This document shows positions 36,401 to 45,400 of a stretch of 64,000 nucleotides of DNA, in pieces. Within the stretch, counting starts at the first letter, position 1. Every line of letters begins with the position of its first letter. The notes beneath the pieces are model-generated. The model ran no database searches and had not been told where the DNA came from. It saw only the letters and a list, made by a program, of their open reading frames with translations. Location: NCBI RefSeq assembly GCF_000004195.4, contig NC_030677.2, positions 40,673,142 to 40,737,141 on the forward strand, in the 5' to 3' direction. Position numbers and translations under genes: made by a program. This DNA is from Xenopus tropicalis (taxonomy: Eukaryota; Chordata; Amphibia; Anura; Pipidae).

Positions 36401-39400
36401 CTCCACCCAGAAGCCTTTCAGGAAATCGTGGCAAGATGGGGCCTACCGGAAGTAGACCTAATGGCATCACGATACAACCGGAAAATACCTCGATTCATAG
36501 CAAGAAGCAGGGATCCATTAGCACTGGCGGTAGACGCACTAGTAGTTCCGTGGCCGTTCGAACTGGCATACGTGTTCCCACCCCTGGCCCTCCTGCCCCG
36601 GGTCATAAAGAAAATCAGAAGAGAAGGCACCAGCACCATCCTGGTGGCCCCCTATTGGCCACGCCGACCCTGGTTCACAGAAGTGATAGAACTCTCCGCA
36701 GACGAACCGCTTCCCCTTCCAGCCAGGAAGGATCTCCTAACGCAGGGTCCATGTGTCCACCCGAATTCACAGCCGCTGGCTTTAACGGCGTGGCTCTTGA
36801 GGCCCTAGTCCTATCCAGGGCAGGAGTGCCACGCGAAGCCATACCAACCATGCTGCGAGCAAGAAAGACCGTCTCAGCCCGCATTTACCACAGGATTTGG
36901 AAAACATTCATTACGTGGTGTGAGACCAACAGCAGGGACCCGCAGGTCCTGGAAGAGAGCAATCTTCTGATCTTCTTACAAGAGGGACTCCACAAAGGGC
37001 TCGCCCTCAGCTCCTTGAAGGTACAGGTATCAGCACTCTCCATCCTATACCAACATCAGCTGGCCCTAAGACCGAACATAAGAACCTTCTTACAGGGCGC
37101 CTTGAGGATCGCCCCTCCGTACAGACACCCCATTCCACCTTGGGACCTAAATCTGGTTCTGTCGGCACTACAGGAGGATCCATTCGAACCTCTGGATACC
37201 ATTCCTCTTCCAACTCTGACAGCCAAGACCGTTTTTCTACTAGCAATCACCTCGGCCAGAAGAGTGTCGGAGCTTTCAGCCCTGTCTTACAAATCTCCGT
37301 TCACCATATTCCACGCTGACAAAGTGGTCATGAGGCCAACACCTGACTTCTTGCCGAAGGTGGTTTCAGAGTTCCACCTTAACCAGGACATCGTGGTACC
37401 CTCTCTATGCCCCAATCCCAAGAACCATCAGGAGGAGAGACTACACACCCTCGACGTGGTACGCTCGCTTAGGGCATACATAGAGGCAACTAAGAAGGTC
37501 AGAAGGGTTGACACACTCTTTGTCATACCGGAAGGCCCCAGAAAGGGTCTGAAGGCCTCCAAGACCACTATAGCCAAATGGATTAGAGCTACCATCCTAA
37601 GAGGATATGCGACCAAAGGAAAACCACCGCCCTTCCAGGTACGGGCTCATTCTACACGATCACTAGGCACTTCGTGGGCCATGAGAAATCAGGCATCCGC
37701 TGAACAGGTGTGCAGAGCCGCGGTGTGGTCATCATTACATACCTTCTCAAAGTTCTATAAGGTCCACACATTCTCCTCAGCCGAGGCTGGCTTCGGGAGG
37801 AAGGTGTTACAGACAGTTATTCCTTGAACCACCAAATAATTAGTGGATGTCCCACCCTCATGGGAATCTTTGGGACGTCCCCATGGTGCCTGTGTTCCCC
37901 AATGTAGGCAAGAGAAAGAGAGATTTTTGTACTCACCGTTAAATCTTTTTCTCTTGTCCTACGATTGGGGAACACAGGCCTTCCCTCCCTGTTTTTATTA
38001 GCGTTACTACAGTTTAACGGTTAGTTATATCCAGTTAATAGTTCTGGTTGGGGGTCTCCCGGGGGGGGAGCTCCTTCTCCTATAAGGGGTTTTCTCAACA
38101 CTAGTCTCGGTCCTTCCCTTACTTCTTCGGTACAAAACAAACTGACAAGTAGAGGGAGTAGGCGGGGGTATGAAGCCCTGAGCAGGAGGAGGAGCTACTT
38201 TAACCTTTTAGTGTCCATTCTCCAAGCTGCAGGATCTTCATCCCCATGGTGCCTGTGTTCCCCAATCGTAGGACAAGAGAAAAAGATTTAACGGTGAGTA
38301 CAAAAATCTCTCTTTCACAGTGAGCTATCCCTTTTAATATGATGTGCCAGGGAATACCTCAGCAGGGTCGGACATAAACTTCTTGCTTAGCTTCATGTTT
38401 CTTATGCCCCCAATATAAAACAGTAATTTCTAAGTTTTACAGTGGTTAAACGCACAGCGCAGTCAAATTTATGGGGACGGCAACTTATGAATTACATGTA
38501 ATAAAGATTTTGTTTTCTTTGGTCCTAGGCATTTAAACGAACAATTGCAGAAATCTCTAGATGATCTTCAGCATCGCCTTACTGTAAAATCCAGTGAAGT
38601 ACAGTTTGCACAGGACGAAATTGCAGCTCTGCAAGAAAATATTGGTAAATCTATTTTTATGTCTGTCCATTTCATGATATCCAATTGATTTGTCCTAATG
38701 CTTAGGCTAGCTATTCCTATAAGCCAATGTTCTCCCAAGAATATTTTTGTAATTGTTTAAACTTGGATTTGCTGTTTTATTATAAAGGTTAATTAGTCAG
38801 GTCTTCAAAATAGATGGTGCTATTTGTCCATCAACGTTCTTAGTAACCCTTTATTAATGCTAGAAATTAAGTGTTACTTGCAAGGTTTAAGGGCCAGTGA
38901 CACTAGAAAATGGATGTGTTTGCATAATGTTCTCGTAGATTTTGAATCTTTTGAAATTTCTAAAAGGATTACAAAGTCCAAAAGAATATTTTCAAAGAGA
39001 ATAGGGCTAATTTTGGAGCATTTTCTCCCATGCTTACAGAGCTACAATTATTCTAAAGGTAATTTAAATTACCTTTAATTACCCCAAATTTGACTTCCAA
39101 ATGGTCAGTCATCTATTAAAGTAACCCTGTAATGTGCTCTAAGCAGAATGCCAGAATATCCATATTTAATTTTTTTTATTATGAACAAACATGAGTCAAG
39201 TAGCAATTATATGTATCACACAAGCAATTGACATGCAGAAAATTAATTTTAATTTGCATTATGATTGTATTCCTACAATATTATTTTCTTATATAATTTA
39301 AAAACCTGCCCTTGCAATATTTTTTTTTTTTTTTGTTCTTATTTGCAGATGAATTAACGTCTCAGATATCCAAACAGACTGATGAAATGAATGTGCTCAG

Positions 39401-42400
39401 AAAGACTGTCTCTGTACTGGATAAGGAGAAGGATAGCCTGCAGGAAGCTGTAGATGATAAAACTGAGAGGATTGCATGTCTAGAAGATAACGTTGCTAAT
39501 AAAGTAGGTGGTCATTTTCCCTGCCCTTTCTGTGCCAGCTCTTCTACTGTATATTTGGGGAGGAACGCTTGCAAGTGGCACACTATGTTTACCTATGTGA
39601 TTTTAATACTTGTTTTCTTTTAAGGAAAAAACAATTACCAATTTGAGACTGACACTTTCAGACCTGGAGAGCAGCCTTGAGTAAGTTCATGTTTTTCTCA
39701 CTTTAAACATAGGCACTTGTGTACACTGATTCAACGTGGCCTGGTTTTCTTTTTACCTGTAGGGAGGAGAGGGCACAGCACCTCAGCAATAATAAAAAAA
39801 TAAGGAGGTTTTTTTTGTGAATTCAGGTTGCCTGACTGATTATCCTTCAGCCATAGTAAATTGCAAAGTTAGTTCAGTAATTAGCAATAAGGTCTCTGGT
39901 GTCGATGAATTATGTTGGTGAGATATACTAGTATATATCTTGGCGTGGGAACGTTTCCAAAAGTAATTCTGGATACATGCCAGTTTGAGCCATTATATAC
40001 CCAGGGATGAATCCTGGGTGAGTGGGTGTAATAGCTGATCAGAACTAGACATGGTTGTGTAGATGCTGAACTGCCTCTACCTAGTAAATGAAGCTAGGTG
40101 CAGTCTGCAATAATTAATTAATATGGGGACCAAGAATTTTAAATGTTACAGTACTTTTTAGCTCAGTAATAAAAATTATGTTTTATCTTCAACCCTGGGG
40201 CCTTGGTGAACTGTGTTCTATCTTTCTCTGTATTCAGTCTATTGATCACACATTAGGTGCACTCCTAGAGTTTTCAGGTGCCCAGTAACCGTTTGCTTAA
40301 TTAGGAAATCATCATATCTATGCTGTTGTAAATAAACTTTTTTTTTTTCACTAAATAGCCAGTTGAAGGACTCTGCTGGTAATAAAGATCGAGAATTAGC
40401 AAGTTTACGTCGCCAGCTTGATTCTGTCCAATCTGAACTTACAGAAAATGCAAGGCTGAGGGAAATTAGTCTAAAGGAAAACCGAAGATTGCAAGATGAT
40501 TTGGCCACAATGGCGAGAGAAGCCCAGGTAGAGTCATCTATGCTTTATAACTTTACTAAATGTCATACAAACACTTACAAAATTTTGTTTTCCAGACTTT
40601 AATGCTGAATCTATTGGTTTGTCAATTGCATGTGTTTGGAATATATTATCTGCCTCTGCACCATATATTTCTGTGTATTGTTCCTCTGCAGATGAGGAAG
40701 TGCAATAGGATCATCTGCTGGAAATGTGGCTGTACTGTGTATAGCCTTCTGTACAGTCAGAATCCAAACAGGATCAACACATGTATGGCTTTCTTGAGTC
40801 TGCTTTACAACAGTTGACCCTCTAAAGCATCTGCTATAACAGTGTATGTAGAGACTGCCCTAGCAAGGCAGTAATTTTAACTGCATAAACATTTACAACT
40901 TTTTTCCTCCTTTATTTTTTTTATTAACAGGCAGTTACATTAGAATTAGAAACTGTGATGCACGAGAAAGAAGAACTTAAGTTGAGGGTTCATGGTTACA
41001 TAGCTGAAGTTTCTAGAATTGAATCTTTAATGGCTTCCAAGGTAAACATTCTAACTTTTTGGGGAACACATCAAAACTATCTGTTTACTCAGATACTGTT
41101 CACATGTGCTCTGAATATCTTCAGGTTAACTTATTGACCTGTCTCTATAGGGTTTACCCCAGCATGTCCCCATGGTTCCTGCATCCCTTAAACTGAGTTA
41201 GAAAAGTGGATATTTGAAGTCACAATAAAGTTTATCTTTTTCCATAGACCATCTCTTCCTTAGTTGAAATTACTAACCCATGTATTATCTTTAATATGTA
41301 GCTTAATATATAAATAATATAAACCAGCGATAAATTCGATACACAAGTTTCAATCCAGCTATTCCCCATAGCCCTTTGTGTTGGTAAATTACTTAGGAGG
41401 TAAATACTCTTTGGTTAGTGACCCAAAAGAGCAACTTGGGAAGAAAATATGTGAGAGCTAAAAGCCTCATACACTTCAGATGGAATTTCATGTTTGTGGA
41501 ATAAATTTAATCTGTAGGGAACGGTAAAACATGCCAACTTATGTTTACCCACTTTATATCTGTGTACCAATTTTATATATTTATACCACCAGGAGCAAGA
41601 AAACAGAGATCTTTTGGATCAGTTTAGGCTGGTACATAGTCAAGCAGAGGAGTGGGAATCAAAAGCACAAAATGCAGAGGGTGAGAGCAGCTCAGTAAGA
41701 CTGGAGTTACTCTCTGTGGATACGGACAGGAGACATCTCCGTGAGAGAGCGGTGCACTTAGAGAATGAAATCCAAGAGGTAAGTCTGCACTCTGAGCTCT
41801 AACTAATGATGCACAAGCTGCAAACTGACTGGGAATCAGGTGAGCTGGTCAGTTTTAATATTCGAATTAATCAAATAGTAAAGAATTCTTTCTGCAACTG
41901 TTAGTAATGAGGTTTTCTTATAGGGGATCCAAACCCCAAAAAAATTAGTTGGTGTAAACTCATCCAGTGTAGTTCTCTAATTTTCGTTTAATTTCTATTT
42001 TAAGTGGTTTCTGATATATTAGCAATTGTAAACCATTGTATAGGATTTGACTGAACATTTTCGATGTCTGTGCACTTCCTCTATTTATTTAACCTTTGGG
42101 GTGCTGACTCCCAGTTAAGCAAAAAGCCTGCTATTTGCAATCTAGAAATGTGAAAATGTCAGAACCCGCTAAAATTTGCAATTTAATGTAATTTTCAAAA
42201 GTTACATCGTCATTTTGGGTTTTGATCCCCTTTAAACTCCACACAGTTTTAGCTTGAACCCTTTAACATAAAGAGCTCTTTGAAGTATTTTGGAAATGCA
42301 TAACTGAATTTAGTGCATGGCAGAGGAATAGAATAGTCAGCATCTTGTGCACTTTGAGCTTTTAGTTCTTAATTCTGAGAACAACTGCTGACTTATAATT

Positions 42401-45400
42401 GTTATTGCAGCATATGAATGCTCATCAAGCATATGAATCCCAGATATCATCAATGGCAAAATCAATCTCCAAACTTGAAGAACAGCTTAGGCATGAACAA
42501 AATGAAAAGACGGCCATTTTGGCTGATTTGTCTTCTGTGAGGGAGCTTTGTGTAAAGCTTGATTCTAACAAAGAACATTTCTCCAGGCAGCTGACTATGA
42601 GAACCATGGAACACGAGAGGGTGAGTGTAAAAGAGCAAGCGAAGGCAGGCTCTGGTAGTGGCAATATACATAACATTGTTGCAGGACTCTTTAACTGACA
42701 CTTTAACACTGACACTTTAATGCATTCATTTGTGTACTTACACCACTTGTACTATTGTCACAATAATTCCTTTAGCATACATCTGCAAACACTAGACTGG
42801 GTTGGCACTTAAGGTTTTTGATTTATTTGCATCTTTTGAGATTCCACTTTAAACTGCAAGCTGAATGTCAGGGTCACAAACCTCTGCATGTTGTTATCAA
42901 CATCTTGTCTTGCTAGCTAAGCAGTGGAGGCTGGCTGTGTGCTTAGAGTCATAAGTTTTCTTTTCAGCAGTTTGGCCTCCCTCCCACACCATAGGCATTT
43001 CTTGATTCTAATTCTGATTTTCCTTGGGAAGTTCCAACAAGAACAAAACTAATCAGTAGTGCGATTTAACTAACAACCTCCTTAGCTGTGCTTTAAAATC
43101 CTTTGGGTGAATATACTTTGGAAGGTACTATATATAAGTTATGGTGGGGGTGGGGGGTGTGTGCTGTGGATCTAATTGTAAAATCTTTATTTTTCATGTA
43201 GTTGATTGAATTTCTATTGCCTATTTGCATGAATAAGAAAAGGTTGTCCAGTAATACAATATTGCATACAAAATGTTATTAACACATTACTTTGATTTGT
43301 TTGACTTCAGATCCTTGATGAGCTGGAAGATATAAAGTCAGAAGCAGAGCTCTTGAAAAAACAACTAGCTAGTGAGCGGCTCACTATCAAGAATCTGGAA
43401 ACACTTCTGGCCTCCAACAGAGAAAAGGAGTTCCAAAGCCATCTAACAACCCACGAAAAGGATTCTGAAATTCAGCTTCTGAAGGACAAGCTAACGCTTT
43501 CAGAGAGTAAACTGTGAGTGTTCTGCCTTCTGCATGATATCCCTGCGCAGTAAGCACAGCATAGACTATTTGGTTTTATCAACAAAGGCATACCTAACTA
43601 ATACTTTGTTTGTAACCAACAAAATGGGATGTTCACTGAATTGGAACAGCCCCTGTGAGAAAACAACATTTTTGTTATTTAAGATGTTTAGTTTTGAAGG
43701 TACAGACCAGGATCCAGGCTGCTGACAGTTCTTCTGAAGGGACTGCATTCTGCTCAAACAGGAAGTTCACACTGAACTGGTTACTGCACATGCTTTCTCT
43801 CTCCTGCTTTGTTTGAATTTTTACTGATCTGATTGGTTGAATCTTGCCAGCCAATCATTTGACAATTGTCTTAAGGTGAACATCCTCTTTAAAGGAAATA
43901 TAAACCCTTAAATTAATAAACTATTCAGATCCCTCTTTCTTACACATTTACAATTTTTTTTTTAAGATGTTAGCTGTTTTAAACTCTCCATATAATTCAT
44001 TATACAAGAATAATGAATGGTCATTTGGCTGCCTGTGTCAAGTCAGAAAAAAAGCTTATTGTGATGTTGCACTGCTTAGATAATTAAGTTGGAAGAGTCA
44101 TGTCATATTTCTCTGATCAGTTGTAAACATCACAAGTTTTCCCCCAGACTTTATTCTGGCCCACTGTCTGTGCTTCAGAACAAAAATTGCCAGCAGGCGG
44201 CACTGTTGTTACAGATTCATTATATTAAAGGACAGTAACACCAAAAAATTTAAGTGTATAAAAGTAATTACTATATAATGTAATGCTGCCCTGTGCTGGT
44301 ACAACTGGTGTGTTTTACTTAGAAAGACTACTATAGTTTATATAAATAAAGCTTCTGTGTAGCCACGGGGGCAGCCATTTACAGGAGAAAAGGCACAGGT
44401 TACTTAGCAGATAACAGATAAAACCCCATTATATTCTACAAAGCTTATCTGTTATCTGCTATGTAACCTGTGCCTTTTCTCCTTTTTCCCAGCTTGAATG
44501 GCTGCCCCCGTGTTGACATAGCAGCTCATTTATATAAACTATAGTAGCATTTCTGTTGCAAACTTACCAGTTTTACCAGTGCAGGGCAACTGTACATTAT
44601 ATTTTAATTACTTTAAAACACTTTCATTTTTTGGTATTACTGTTCCTTTAAGCTGCTAATATCTTGCACATTCAGTTGTTCTTAGGGTTTACTTTTCCAT
44701 TAAGGAGCCCATCTATTCTGAGATAGATCACTGCTGTGAGAGGTTTTGCCCCTTACTAATTCAGAATTTTCCATGAATCGTTGTGCCAACTACTGAAGCG
44801 GTGATGAAACCATCTTGCAAATATGAGCTGATATAATTTTTCAATCATTCCTATATATCTTTATTCATTTCAGCACCAGCCATTCTCGAGAGGCGACCAT
44901 GCTGAGAAACAAAGTTACACAGCTGCAGGCAGATTATGATGTCTCAAAAAGGCAGCTCACTACAGAACGATTTGAAAGGTAACATCACAAACCTGTTGTC
45001 TATTTGATTCTGCTTTTTTCTAATTCCTAATTACCAATAGTCATCATTGATGGAACCCAGCAAAATGGTTATGTGGTTATTAATAAATTGTAATCCTTTC
45101 CTTATAACAGAGAGCGCGCAGTTCAAGAGTTGCGCCGGCATGGTCTGTCCACATCATCTGTGCGAACATCATCGCCACTTACTTCAACAATGAAGTCTTC
45201 TGCACTGTCGCCTGAGCGCTCCATTTTAAGAACTGCTGATAGAGATGGCGACAGATCTGCTGAAAAGTAGGTTTTCCCCAGTCTTAAGGGGTGGGCGATA
45301 TCACGTAGCAACTAACTTGAAAAAAAGATAATCCGATCGTTTGGCCCTGGGGCCAAACGATCATATTACATTTGTGGTTATGGGGCAGTCTGTTCGGGGA

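Larger units (their letters stand above)
32382..38315 (+). mobile_element. Full-length DIRS-type tyrosine-recombinase retrotransposon
   Basis: A 5.9-kb element in the CEP135 intron 32042-38528, in the same orientation as the gene. Order: left inverted terminal repeat (32382-32524), leader with hairpin array, gag-like frame, RT-RNase H frame, tyrosine recombinase frame, internal complementary region (37878-37979) and right inverted terminal repeat (38139-38280 plus a 35-bp extension). There is no LTR, no DDE integrase and no target duplication; both outer ends are TTT, as expected if a circular copy is inserted by a tyrosine recombinase. All three frames are open and the two inverted repeats differ at only a few positions, which points to a recent insertion. 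DIRS elements of this design are known from fish and amphibians. Subtracting it leaves an ancestral intron of about 550 bp. Confidence 0.95.

Noticed and set aside
34975..36750. Upstream part of the 950-residue recombinase frame as a real domain
   Set aside because: It lies opposite the RT/RNase H coding frame, is of low-complexity Pro/Arg/Thr composition, and shows no known motif; kept only as a finding about overlap.
45267..45269. CEP135 ending at the TAG after AEK as the only form
   Set aside because: The TAG lies in a good donor, and a well-formed acceptor at 46999 joins in phase to a short coding exon followed by a 3' UTR with poly(A) signals; kept only as a possible intron-retention form.
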